Shown here one piece after another: positions 53,912 to 62,722 of a stretch of DNA of 64,000 nt. Below the pieces are notes generated by a model, which ran no database searches, had not been told where the DNA came from, and was given only the letters and a program-made list of their open reading frames with translations. Numbering within the stretch: the first letter of the stretch is position 1; each line of letters begins with the position of its first letter. This stretch comes from Labrys sp. WJW. GTDB lineage: Bacteria; Pseudomonadota; Alphaproteobacteria; Rhizobiales; Labraceae. The stretch spans positions 1 through 64,000 of the forward strand of contig NZ_LYXZ01000022.1 of the NCBI RefSeq assembly GCF_001676615.1. Reading direction: 5' to 3'. The position numbers were made by a program, and so were the translations under genes.

Positions 53912-55222
53912 TCATTCGGCGGCGGCGAATTCCGTCTTAGAATCATGTCCCAGGCCCAGGACCAGCAGGGCCGAGACCAGCGGCAGCAGCGACAGGGCCA
54001 GAAGCCCCATGGCGGTGCCGCCGGTCTGGTCCTTGAACCAGCCGATCAGATAGGGCCCGCCGAAGCCGGCGAGATTGCCGATCGAATTGATCAGGGCGAT
54101 GCCCGCCGCCGCCGACGCCCCGCTCAGGAAAGCCGTCGGCAGGGTCCAGAACAGCGAGAAGGTGCAGAACACCCCGATGGCTGCCACCGTCAGGGCGATC
54201 ATGGTCAGCACGGGATCGCTCAGCGCGCTGGCCACGGCCAGGGACAGGGCGATGAGGAAGAGCGGCAGGGCGACATGCCAGACCCTTTCGCGGGTGCGGT
54301 CCGAATGCTGCGCCCACAGCACCATGGCGACCGAGCCGAACACATAGGGGATCGCGGTGACGAAGCCGGTCTGGATGTTGCTGAGGCCGAAGGCCTTCAC
54401 GATCTGCGGCAGCCAGAACTGCATGCCGTAGAGCGCCCCGACGAAACCGAAATAGACCAGGCTCAGGACCAGGACCCTGGGCGAGGCCAGCGCCTGGCGC
54501 AGGCTCATATGGTGCGCGGCCTTCCTCGCGCCCTCCTCGCGCGCCAGGCGGTCGGAAAGCCAGCGCTTCTGCTCGGGACTGAGCCAGGCTGCCGACGCCG
54601 GGCGGTCGGTGAGATAGAACCAGGTCACGATGCCGAGCAGGGCTGCCGGCAGGCCCTCCAGAATGAAGAGCCATTGCCAGCCCTTGAGACCTCCGACGCC
54701 GTCCAGACCCAGCAGATAGCCTGAAATCGGGGCACCGATCACGGTCGATACCGGCACCGCCACGGCAAAGGCGGCGAGGATGCGGGCGCGGTATTTGGCC
54801 GGATACCAATAGGTCAGATAGAGGATGATGCCGGGAAAGAAGCCGGCCTCGGCCACGCCGAGCAGGAAGCGCAGCACATAAAAGCTGACCGGACCGGCAA
54901 CCAGCGCCATCAGCGCCGAGACGATGCCCCAGGTCACCATGATGCGGGCGATCCAGCGGCTGGCGCCGACCTTGTGCAGGATGACGTTGCTGGGCACCTC
55001 GAAGAGGAAATAGCCGATGAAGAAGATGCCGGCGCCCCAGCTGAACACCAGGGGCGAAAACTTCAGCTCGTCATTCATGGTCAGGGCGGCAAAACCGAGA
55101 TTGACCCGGTCGAGATAGGCCAGGAGATAGGCCAGCATCAGGAACGGCAGCAGGCGCCAGGACACGGCCCGCACCGTCGACGCTTCGATCGCCTGCCCGT
55201 CCCGCTCCGCCATGGCGCCCAT
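53912..55222 (-). CDS. MFS transporter, anion:cation symporter type
   Basis: A 436-residue protein with about twelve membrane spans. The motif after the first span is LAYLDRVNLGFAAL, typical of the ACS family that imports organic anions such as phthalate, tartrate or hexuronates. The central loop (about 200-240) is charged. AAGGGAAGGA precedes the start at 55222. It stands alone between a cytochrome and a regulator. Substrate cannot be told. Confidence 0.87.
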   Translation of the reverse strand: MGAMAERDGQAIEASTVRAVSWRLLPFLMLAYLLAYLDRVNLGFAALTMNDELKFSPLVFSWGAGIFFIGYFLFEVPSNVILHKVGASRWIARIMVTWGIVSALMALVAGPVSFYVLRFLLGVAEAGFFPGIILYLTYWYPAKYRARILAAFAVAVPVSTVIGAPISGYLLGLDGVGGLKGWQWLFILEGLPAALLGIVTWFYLTDRPASAAWLSPEQKRWLSDRLAREEGARKAAHHMSLRQALASPRVLVLSLVYFGFVGALYGMQFWLPQIVKAFGLSNIQTGFVTAIPYVFGSVAMVLWAQHSDRTRERVWHVALPLFLIALSLAVASALSDPVLTMIALTVAAIGVFCTFSLFWTLPTAFLSGASAAAGIALINSIGNLAGFGGPYLIGWFKDQTGGTAMGLLALSLLPLVSALLVLGLGHDSKTEFAAAE

Positions 55223-55411
55223 CAGGCAATCCTTCCCTTTGCCGGCGGATGCTTACGGCTGGCCTCGTTTGCCCAGCCGGCACATCGCCTTTCCGACGCC
55301 GGTGGCAAGCGCGCTCACCACGGAACGCTCTCACCCCAACGCCTTGTTCTGACGCGACCTTGCGGTTCCCACTGATTCCGTCAAATCACAAAATGCTCCG
55401 GCGCCGGCCCG

Positions 55412-56080
55412 CTACGGCGCTTCTTCCCGGATGCGGTAGGCGCAGCGCCGGGCGCCGTGGACGATATGCTCGGTTCTCTCCACCGAGCAGTGCGGGCCGA
55501 GCATTTCGCGGAAAATGGCAAGCTCGGAGCGGCAGAAGCCCTGGCAGGCCGTGGCGGCAGCGCAGATCGGGCAGTGGTTCTCGATGAGGAGCCAGCCCTC
55601 GCCATCCTCGGCGGGGCGCTGCTCGGCCATATAGCCTTCGCGGGTGCGGATCTGCGCCAAGGCCGCCACGCGGGCATCCGTACCCTCCATCCGGCCGAGC
55701 TCGGCGCGGTAGGCCGCGCGCATCTCGTCCTCGCGCGCCGCGATCAGGCGTTCGAGCGCCTCCGGGCCGAGCAGGTCACGGATGTTGCGCAAGAGGCCGA
55801 CCGTCAGCTCGGCATGGGTATCGGGAAAACGGCCATGCCCCTGCGCGGTCAGCCGCCAGAACTGGGAGGGCCGGCCGACGCCCCGGGCCACCGATTCGGT
55901 CTCGACCAGGCCTTCGGCGGCGAGCTTCATCAATTGCTGGCGCGCATTCTCGCCGGTCGTGCCGATCGCCTTGCCGAGCTCGGCCGCCGTCTGCTGCCCC
56001 TTGGTCTTCAAGAGGAACAACAGGCGGTCGGGTCCGGGCCGTGTCTGCAGGCTCGAATTTTCCAGCTCCGGCGTCGACAT
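55412..56080 (-). CDS. SufR-like transcriptional regulator with cysteine cluster
   Basis: A 222-residue regulator. The front (about 15-80) is a winged helix-turn-helix of ArsR/DeoR type: RLLFLLKTKGQQTAAELGKA. The back carries Cys170, Cys173, Cys179, Cys183, Cys198 and Cys213 (NHCPICAAATACQGFC and GPHCSV), resembling the Fe-S-binding domain of SufR. It therefore probably senses oxygen, iron or redox state. It reads away from the flavin monooxygenase, its likely target. Confidence 0.78.
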   Translation of the reverse strand: MSTPELENSSLQTRPGPDRLLFLLKTKGQQTAAELGKAIGTTGENARQQLMKLAAEGLVETESVARGVGRPSQFWRLTAQGHGRFPDTHAELTVGLLRNIRDLLGPEALERLIAAREDEMRAAYRAELGRMEGTDARVAALAQIRTREGYMAEQRPAEDGEGWLLIENHCPICAAATACQGFCRSELAIFREMLGPHCSVERTEHIVHGARRCAYRIREEAP

Positions 56081-56207
56081 GATCCTCAGCAGTCTATATT
56101 CAAAGCATATACTTGCTTTATAGGATTTCGGGCAGCGTGATGCAATCGCGCGATGGCGCCGTCGTCGCCCCCTTGAATTCCGGCAACCCGGCCGCCACTC
56201 TCGCAGC

Positions 56208-57374
56208 ATGGCTCAGCATGATGAAGATGGAGCGAAGGCCGCTTCGCCCCCCGCAGACCCGGCAAGCGCGCGGGACCTCCACCTCACCTACAAGGTGGAC
56301 ATCGTCGTCATCGGCGCCGGCCAGGCCGGGCTCTCGAGCGCCTATCACCTGCACGAGCTCGGCCTGCCGCCCGGCCGCGGCTATCTGGTGCTCGACAAGG
56401 CGCCCGCGCCGGGCGGGGCCTGGCAATATCGCTGGCCGTCCCTGACGCTGAGCACCGTCAACCGCGTGCACGATTTGCCCGGCATGGCCTTTGCCGATGT
56501 CATCGATCCCGGCCTCACCGAGGTGCCGGCGGCGGAAGCGGTGCCGCGCTACTACGAGGCCTATGAGCGCAAGTTCGAACTGCCCGTCTATCGGCCGGTG
56601 ACGGTCAAGGTGGTGTGCGGGCGCGGCGAACGCTTCCGGGTCGAGACGGATAGGGAGACCTTTTCGGCCCGCGGCCTCATCAATGCGACCGGCACCTGGG
56701 AAACGCCCTATATTCCCGATTATCCCGGCCGGGAGAGCTTCGGGGGACGCCAGCTCCACACCCGCGACTATCAGACCGCCGAAGCCTTTGCCGGCCAGCG
56801 CGTCCTCGTGGTCGGCGGCGGCATCTCGGCCGTGCAGATCCTCGACGAGATCTCGCGCGTGACCGAGACGATCTGGGTGACCCGCCGCGAGCCACAGTTC
56901 CGCGACCGCCCCTTCACGCCGGAGGACGGGCGGGCCGCCGTCGCCCTGGTCGAGGACCGGGTGCGACGGGGCCTGGTGCCCGGCTCCATCGTCTCGGTTA
57001 CCGGCCTGCCCCTCACCCCGGCCCTGCGGGCCGCGCGCGAGCGCGGCGTGCTGGCGCGCCGGCCGATGTTCAGCGCGATCACGCCCGACGGCGTGCGCTG
57101 GCCCGATGGCAGCGAGGAGAAGGTCGACGTCATCCTGTGGTGCACCGGCTTTCGCTCCTCGCTCGACCATCTGGCACCGCTGCAGATCCGCGAGGACGAT
57201 GGCGGCATCGTGATGGCCGGCCGGCTGGCGACCGAGGTCGCCCGCGATCCGCGCATCCATCTCGTCGGCTACGGCCCCTCTGCCTCGACCATCGGCGCCA
57301 ACCGCGCCGGCGCCGCGGCCGCCCGGGAGCTCACGGCGACGCTGGGGATCGGCGGTGGGGCAACCCATAGGTAA
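56208..57374 (+). CDS. FAD-dependent monooxygenase-like oxidoreductase
   Basis: A 388-residue flavoprotein of the flavin-containing monooxygenase/CzcO type. The FAD loop is VVIGAGQAGLSSAYHL (from about 33), and the NAD(P) loop is VLVVGGGISAVQ near residue 203. The ATG motif of such enzymes appears as INATGTWETPYIPDYPG. Divergent from the SufR-like regulator with a 127-base gap. No clear ribosome site precedes the ATG, so the start is moderately certain. Substrate unknown. Confidence 0.83.
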   Translation: MAQHDEDGAKAASPPADPASARDLHLTYKVDIVVIGAGQAGLSSAYHLHELGLPPGRGYLVLDKAPAPGGAWQYRWPSLTLSTVNRVHDLPGMAFADVIDPGLTEVPAAEAVPRYYEAYERKFELPVYRPVTVKVVCGRGERFRVETDRETFSARGLINATGTWETPYIPDYPGRESFGGRQLHTRDYQTAEAFAGQRVLVVGGGISAVQILDEISRVTETIWVTRREPQFRDRPFTPEDGRAAVALVEDRVRRGLVPGSIVSVTGLPLTPALRAARERGVLARRPMFSAITPDGVRWPDGSEEKVDVILWCTGFRSSLDHLAPLQIREDDGGIVMAGRLATEVARDPRIHLVGYGPSASTIGANRAGAAAARELTATLGIGGGATHR

Positions 57375-57428
57375 TGGCTCAAGCGCTGGGCGAGATGACG
57401 GGCGTGCCGAACTGGCGCGACATATGCG

Positions 57429-57564
57429 CCCCCTCGCCCCGTTTACGGGGAGAGGGTAGGGGTGAGGGGCTACGCAAAGCGTTCAAGATGAGAGGTCCTG
57501 CTGCCCCTCATCCCTCGCCCTTGCAAAGCAAGGGCGGACTTCTCCCCGTGAGAACGGGGAGAAG
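57429..57564. repeat. G-rich palindromic intergenic repeat with strong hairpins
   Basis: Bases 57429-57470 match the repeat unit of 62586-62629, slightly diverged. Two strong stems follow: CGCCCTTGC (57516-57524) with GCAAGGGCG (57528-57536), and CTTCTCCCCGT (57539-57549) with ACGGGGAGAAG (57554-57564). The element lies between converging genes and could serve as a two-way terminator. Confidence 0.65.
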
Positions 57565-57612
57565 GGGCGGCCGGTGTCGCGCCTTTCCCCCGGCGTACGC
57601 GCCCGTGGGTCC

Positions 57613-59853
57613 TCACCCGGTCTTCAGCGCATCCATGTCGATCGGCAGGGTGCGCACGCGCTTGCCGGTGGCGGCGAAGACGGCGTTGGCGACGGCCGGG
57701 CCGACGGCGACCGTCGCCGTCTCCCCGATGCCGCCGGGGGCCTCGGCGCTCTTGACCAGATGGGTCTCGATGACAGGCACCTCGTCGATGCGCATGGGCA
57801 GATAGGTGTCGAAATTGCCCTGCTCCACCCGGCCGTCCTTCAGGGTGATGGCGCCGTGCAGCGCCGCCGTGAGGCCGAAGATCGCCCCGCCCTCGACCTG
57901 CGCGGCGATGGTGTCCGGATTGACCTGCAGGCCGCAATCGACGGCGCAGACGAGGCGATGCACCTTGAGCGTGCCGTCGGCCGCCGTCTCCACCTCGGCC
58001 ACCATCGACATGAAGCTGCCGAAGGCGAACTGCACCGAGACGCCGCGCCCGCGCCCCTTGGGCAGGGGCTGGCCCCAGCCCGCCTTCTCCGCCGCCAGCG
58101 TCAGCACGCCGAGCGCCCGCGGATTATGGGCGAGCAGCTCCTTGCGATAGGCGACCGGGTCCGCCTTGGCGGCGGCGGCCAGCTCGTCCATGAAGCTCTC
58201 GACCACGAAGACATTGTGCGTCGGCCCGACGCCGCGCCACCAGGAGGTCGGGATGCCGGGCGGCTCGACCCGGACATAGTCGACATGGATGTTGGGCAGG
58301 GCGTAGGGCGGCTCGGCTGCCGCCTCCACCGCATCGGAATCGATGCCGTCCTTGAAGGCCGGCGGGAAGTAGCGGGCCAGGATCGAGGAGCCCGAAATGC
58401 GATGGGTCCAGGCCACCGGCTTGCCCGCGGCGTCGAGCCCCGCCGACATCCGGTCGAAATAATAGGGCCGGTACATGTCGTGCTGGATGTCCTCCTCGCG
58501 GCTCCAGACCACCTTCACCGGCCCGTCGACCTGCTGGGCCACCTTGACGGCGCGCGCCACGCCGTCCGCCTCCAGCCGGCGCCCGAAGCCGCCGCCGATC
58601 AGGTGGTTGTAGACCTTGACCTTGTCCTTGGGCAGGCCGGTGATCTCGGCCGCGACCGCCTGCGCCATGGTGGGCACCTGCGTGCCGACCCAGACCTCGC
58701 AGCCATCCTTGCGCACATGCACGGTGCAGTTCATCGGCTCCATGGTGGCATGGGCGAGGAACGGCACCTGGTAGATGGCCTCGAGCTTCGTGGCGGCGCC
58801 GGCCAGCGCCTTGGCGGTATCGCCCTCGTTGCGGGCGACCGCGCCCGGCTGCTTGGAGGCCTCGGTGAGCTGGCTGACGATCTCAGCGCTGTCGACCTTG
58901 GCGTTCGGCCCGTCGTCCCAGGTGATGTTGGCGGCGGCGAGGCCCTTCTTGGCCGCGCCCATATGGTCGGCGACCACGGCGACGGCATCGTCGGTCTTGA
59001 CCACCTGCCTGACGCCCTTGACGGCCAGCACCGCCTTGTCGTCCACGGATTTGGGCTTGCCGCCGAACACCGGCGAGATGGCGATGGCGGCGACCTTCAT
59101 GCCGGGCAGCTTGACGTCGATGCCGAACTCGGCCTTGCCGACCACCTTGTCCGGCGTATCCAGGCGCTTGGCCGGGGTGCCCAACAGCTTGAAGTCCTTG
59201 GGGTCCTTGAGCTTGAGGCTCTCGGGCGTGGGAACCGGCATGGCGGCGGCCTCGTCGGCGAGCTCGCCATAGCCGAGCGTGGCATTATCGGCCGGATTGA
59301 GCACGGCGCCGTCGCGGGCCGTCAGCTTGGCCGCATCGACGTTCCAGCGCTTGGCGGCGGCGGCGACCAGCATGGTGCGGGCGGCGGCGCCGGCCTGCCG
59401 CAAGGGCTGCCAGAAGGCGCGTATGGTGGTGGAGCCGCCCGTCGCCTGGCTGCCGAGCAGGGCATTGCCGTAGAGCTTGTCGTCGGGCGGGGCATGTTCG
59501 AGCTTGACCTGGTGGAGGCCGACTTCCAGCTCCTCGGCCAGCAGCATGGCCTGGGCGGTGTAGACGCCCTGGCCCATCTCGACCATCGGCATCACCAGCG
59601 TCACCAGGCCCTGGCGGTCGATGCGGATGAAGGCGTTGGGGGCGAAGTCCTTGGCCTCGGCCGCGGCGACCGGCGATCCGGCCAGCGGCGGTAGAGCGAG
59701 GGTGAGAACGAAGCCGCCGCCGATGGCGGCTCCCGCCTTCAGGAAGGCGCGGCGATCCAGCTCTTTGTTTTGACGCGTTTTCTTAATCGAAAAGTCTGTC
59801 AACTTTTCTGGGAAACGCTGTTGGCGTGAATATGTATCGGTACCGTCGGGCAT
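57613..59853 (-). CDS. Tat-exported molybdenum hydroxylase large subunit (IorB-like)
   Basis: A 746-residue protein of the isoquinoline 1-oxidoreductase beta / aldehyde dehydrogenase type. A Tat signal is present: DRRAFLKAGAAIGGG (33-47) after a 32-residue lead. Molybdopterin-binding blocks include LIGGGFGRRLEADGVARA, WWRGVGPTHNVFVVESF and, near the end, EAPGGIGETATV with the catalytic Glu. It is periplasmic and pairs with the downstream 2Fe-2S subunit, whose gene lies 14 bases upstream on the same strand. A periplasmic aldehyde or N-heterocycle oxidase is likely. Confidence 0.9.
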   Translation of the reverse strand: MPDGTDTYSRQQRFPEKLTDFSIKKTRQNKELDRRAFLKAGAAIGGGFVLTLALPPLAGSPVAAAEAKDFAPNAFIRIDRQGLVTLVMPMVEMGQGVYTAQAMLLAEELEVGLHQVKLEHAPPDDKLYGNALLGSQATGGSTTIRAFWQPLRQAGAAARTMLVAAAAKRWNVDAAKLTARDGAVLNPADNATLGYGELADEAAAMPVPTPESLKLKDPKDFKLLGTPAKRLDTPDKVVGKAEFGIDVKLPGMKVAAIAISPVFGGKPKSVDDKAVLAVKGVRQVVKTDDAVAVVADHMGAAKKGLAAANITWDDGPNAKVDSAEIVSQLTEASKQPGAVARNEGDTAKALAGAATKLEAIYQVPFLAHATMEPMNCTVHVRKDGCEVWVGTQVPTMAQAVAAEITGLPKDKVKVYNHLIGGGFGRRLEADGVARAVKVAQQVDGPVKVVWSREEDIQHDMYRPYYFDRMSAGLDAAGKPVAWTHRISGSSILARYFPPAFKDGIDSDAVEAAAEPPYALPNIHVDYVRVEPPGIPTSWWRGVGPTHNVFVVESFMDELAAAAKADPVAYRKELLAHNPRALGVLTLAAEKAGWGQPLPKGRGRGVSVQFAFGSFMSMVAEVETAADGTLKVHRLVCAVDCGLQVNPDTIAAQVEGGAIFGLTAALHGAITLKDGRVEQGNFDTYLPMRIDEVPVIETHLVKSAEAPGGIGETATVAVGPAVANAVFAATGKRVRTLPIDMDALKTG

Positions 59854-59867
59854 GATCCCTTCCTCCC

Positions 59868-60320
59868 TCAAGCAGCGGCGTGATGGATGGCGGCGCGGAT
59901 ACGCTGATAGGTGCCGCAGCGGCAGACATTGCCGGACATGGCGGCATCGATGTCCTCGTCGCTCGGCTTGGGCGTGGCGGTGAGCAGGGCCGCGGCCGAC
60001 ATCAGCTGGCCGGACTGGCAATAGCCGCACTGCACCACTTCGAGATCGAGCCAGGCCTGCTGCAGGGCCTTGCCCTGCGGGGTCTGCCCGATCGCCTCGA
60101 TGGTGGTGACGGCGCTCTCGCCGACGCTTTCCAGCGGCGTGATGCAGGAACGCGTCGCCGTGCCGTCGACATGCACGGTGCAGGCGCCGCACAGCGCGGC
60201 ACCGCAGCCGAACTTGGTGCCGGTCATGCCCAGAATGTCACGCAGCACCCATAAGAGCGGCGTGTCGCCATCGGCATCGATGGTGTGGGCGGTCCCGTTG
60301 ATCTTGATGGTATAGGCCAT
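59868..60320 (-). CDS. 2Fe-2S small subunit of the molybdenum hydroxylase (IorA-like)
   Basis: A 150-residue iron-sulfur protein. The plant-type 2Fe-2S cluster uses C39, C44, C47 ([10 protein letters not shown]) and C59. The second cluster uses C98, C101 (VQCGYCQSG) and C133, C135 ([10 protein letters not shown]). No signal peptide; it is probably exported together with the Tat-tagged partner. GGGAGA precedes the ATG at 60320. First gene of this two-gene operon. Confidence 0.93.
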   Translation of the reverse strand: MAYTIKINGTAHTIDADGDTPLLWVLRDILGMTGTKFGCGAALCGACTVHVDGTATRSCITPLESVGESAVTTIEAIGQTPQGKALQQAWLDLEVVQCGYCQSGQLMSAAALLTATPKPSDEDIDAAMSGNVCRCGTYQRIRAAIHHAAA

Positions 60321-60493
60321 GGCAGTCTCCCGCGAGTCGGAAGGGCATATCCCCTCCTTGGAGTCGTTCCAGACAATCAGCCTAGGCCTGCCGGGGCAAG
60401 GGTTCAATCGATCACAAGCCGGTGTGGGGTTTGGAACGCCTGCAAGTTGCCCGATGCACGGATCTCTCGCGTCACAGATAAAGCGCGGAAATC

Positions 60494-60687
60494 CTTCCCC
60501 GGCTTCGGGGAAGTCCGGAACATCTTCGTAAACGAAGATGTTCCTTCCATCGCTGTATGGCAGCGACGGAAGGGGGAGAGTGGCGCCGACCTGTCAACTC
60601 CAGGGGCATTTGCGCCACGCTCCCCCACCCGGCCCTTCGGGCCCAGCGCACACAAACTGTGTGCGCGATCTCCCCGAAGTCGGGGAG
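60494..60687. repeat. Multi-hairpin intergenic element
   Basis: Six consecutive stem-loops lie in under 200 bases: 60494-60501/60506-60513, 60517-60529/60532-60544 (13 bp), 60543-60555/60561-60573 (one mismatch), 60631-60635/60639-60643, 60646-60654/60658-60666 and 60670-60677/60680-60687. The whole gap 60321-60741 between the IorA-like gene start and the Lrp gene end holds no supported protein gene. It may be a composite repeat or a structured RNA. Confidence 0.6.
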
Positions 60688-60741
60688 GGATAGTCGAGCC
60701 TCTTCCTGCTGAGCGGAATGCGCGAAGCCCGTAGCCACCCC

Positions 60742-61200
60742 TCACACGCTGCTCAGCAGCAGGCTCGTCTCGCTGTTCGAGACCCCGTCGATCAGCCGGA
60801 CCTCGCGCAGCACGCGGTCGAATTCGGCGAGACTCGCGGCGCGGATGTTGGCGACGAGGTCCCAGTTGCCGTTGGTGGTGTGCAGCGTGTGCACCTCGGG
60901 CAGGCCGCGCAGCTTGCGGATGACCTGCGTGGTCGACTTGCCGACCACCTCGATCATCATCACCGCATGCACGGCGTTCATGTCGTAATCCTCGCGCACG
61001 CGGGCGGTGAAGCCAAGCAGCGTGCCGGTTTCGATCAGGCGGTCGAGCCGGTTCTGCACCGTGCCGCGCGCCACCCCCAGCGCATCGGCGAGCTTGGAGA
61101 GCGAGGCCCGGCCATCGGTGCGCAGATGCGCGATGATGCCGCGGTCGAGCGCATCGGGAATATATTTGACCGTCTCGGCGTCCCGCCCCGTCACTGACAT
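60742..61200 (-). CDS. Lrp/AsnC-family transcriptional regulator
   Basis: A 152-residue regulator. The helix-turn-helix at about 15-65 reads LDRGIIAHLRTDGRASLSKL, then LGVARGTVQNRLDRL. The C-terminal half is the Lrp ligand-binding alpha/beta sandwich. It is divergent from ornithine cyclodeaminase with a 123-base gap, so it probably controls that gene in response to an amino acid such as ornithine or arginine. A TTG three codons upstream is an alternative start. Confidence 0.88.
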   Translation of the reverse strand: MSVTGRDAETVKYIPDALDRGIIAHLRTDGRASLSKLADALGVARGTVQNRLDRLIETGTLLGFTARVREDYDMNAVHAVMMIEVVGKSTTQVIRKLRGLPEVHTLHTTNGNWDLVANIRAASLAEFDRVLREVRLIDGVSNSETSLLLSSV

Positions 61201-61323
61201 TTTTTGCAATCCGACCTGGCAATCTGTTCAATGGACTGACGGTTCTAGCACAGGATTGCGATTTCGGTGAACATCCGGACGGCCTAGGCTTAAGGACAAC
61301 ATTGACCGTTCAGGGATTTTTCG

Positions 61324-62373
61324 ATGACCGCTCCCCTGCCCTCGCAGAAGGCGATGGTGCCTTTCGTCAGCGTCGAGAACATGATGCGCCTCGTCCACCA
61401 TCTCGGCATCGAGCGGGTGCTGGCCGAACTGACCGACCTGATCGAGGAGGATTTCGGCCGCTGGGAGAGCTTCGACAAGACCCCGCGCGTCGCCAGCCAT
61501 TCGCGTGACGGCGTGATCGAGCTGATGCCGACCTCGGACGGCACCATCTACGGCTTCAAATATGTCAACGGCCACCCGAAGAACACCGCCGAGGGCCTGC
61601 AGACGGTCACCGCCTTCGGCCTGCTCGCCGATGTCGCCACCGGCTATCCCGTGCTCTTGACCGAGATGACGCTGCTGACGGCGCTGCGCACCGCGGCGAC
61701 CTCGGCCATGGCCGCCCGCCACCTCGCCCCCAAGGGCGGGAAGGTGATGGCGATGATCGGCAACGGCGCCCAGGCCGAGTTCCAGGCCCTCGCCATGAAG
61801 GCGGTGTGCGGCATCGACACCGTCAGGCTCTACGACATCGACCCACGCGCCACGCAGAAGGCCGCCCGCAACCTTGAGGGCAGCGGCCTCACCGTCATCC
61901 CCTGCACCTCCTCGCAGCAGGCGATCGAGGGCGCCGCCATCGTCACCACCTGTACCGCCGACAAGCAGTTCGCCACCATCCTCACCGACAACATGGTCGG
62001 CCCCGGCATCCACATCAACGCCATCGGCGGCGACTGCCCCGGCAAGACCGAGCTGCACAAGGACATCCTCGCGCGCGCCGACTGCTTCGTGGAATATCCG
62101 CCGCAGACCTGGATCGAGGGCGAGATCCAGCAGATGGACCGCTCCTACCCGATCACCGAGCTCTGGCAGGTCGTCACCGGCCAGGTGCCGGGCCGGCGCG
62201 ACGAGCGCCAGATCACCCTGTTCGACAGCGTGGGCTTCGCCATCGAGGACTTCTCGGCCCTGCGCTATCTGCGCAACCAGATCGTCGGCACCGATTTCTA
62301 CCAGGAGCTCGACATGATCGCCGATCCCGACGACCCGCGCGACCTCTTCGGCATGCTGCAGCGCGCCCGCTGA
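61324..62373 (+). CDS. ocd: Ornithine cyclodeaminase
   Basis: A 349-residue NAD-dependent enzyme of the ornithine cyclodeaminase/mu-crystallin family. LLTALRTAATSAMAARHLA carries the substrate Arg, VMAMIGNGAQAEFQALA is the NAD loop, and INAIGGDCPGKTELH includes the conserved Asp. It turns ornithine into proline and ammonia. The front reads GTIYGFKYVNGHPKNTAEGL, typical of true Ocd rather than other mu-crystallin-like enzymes. Confidence 0.92.
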   Translation: MTAPLPSQKAMVPFVSVENMMRLVHHLGIERVLAELTDLIEEDFGRWESFDKTPRVASHSRDGVIELMPTSDGTIYGFKYVNGHPKNTAEGLQTVTAFGLLADVATGYPVLLTEMTLLTALRTAATSAMAARHLAPKGGKVMAMIGNGAQAEFQALAMKAVCGIDTVRLYDIDPRATQKAARNLEGSGLTVIPCTSSQQAIEGAAIVTTCTADKQFATILTDNMVGPGIHINAIGGDCPGKTELHKDILARADCFVEYPPQTWIEGEIQQMDRSYPITELWQVVTGQVPGRRDERQITLFDSVGFAIEDFSALRYLRNQIVGTDFYQELDMIADPDDPRDLFGMLQRAR

Positions 62374-62450
62374 GGAGGACCAGAGATAGACGGTCGGCTG
62401 CTTTGCTGCGGGCCGTCATGGCTTGGCGTTCGTCCAACGACGGTCGCGCC

Positions 62451-62629
62451 GCCCCTCACCCTTACCCTCTCCCCGCAAGGGCGGGGCGAGGGGGACTTCG
62501 GCGGCATGCTCGAGCATGAACGGTCTCATCTCGCCCAACCGTCGGGCGAGACGGGAGGCCTGAGAATGAAGCCGCAGCGCCTGTGCCCCCTCGCCCCGCC
62601 CTTGCGGGGAGAGGGTAAGGGTGAGGGGC
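62451..62629. repeat. 44-bp perfect inverted repeat pair
   Basis: Bases 62451-62494 and 62586-62629 are exact reverse complements over 44 bp, separated by 91 bases. The spacer holds a smaller stem (CTCGCCC / GGGCGAG near 62537-62553). Each arm is a copy of the G-rich unit also seen at 57429-57470 and at the window start. Two opposed copies around a spacer resemble a REPIN-like doublet. It lies in the gap between ocd and the amidinotransferase-like gene. Confidence 0.75.
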
Positions 62630-62722
62630 AGCACAGCCCCATGCGCAATCACCCCAGAACCCAATCCACCCCCTATCCCACCACACCACCCGAACCAACG
62701 CGACAGCCCTCCGGAGCCCCCC

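Noticed and set aside
57574..59694. 706-residue open frame on the plus strand
   Set aside because: Antisense shadow of the molybdenum hydroxylase large subunit; its composition is dominated by Gly, Leu, His and Asp and shows no domain.
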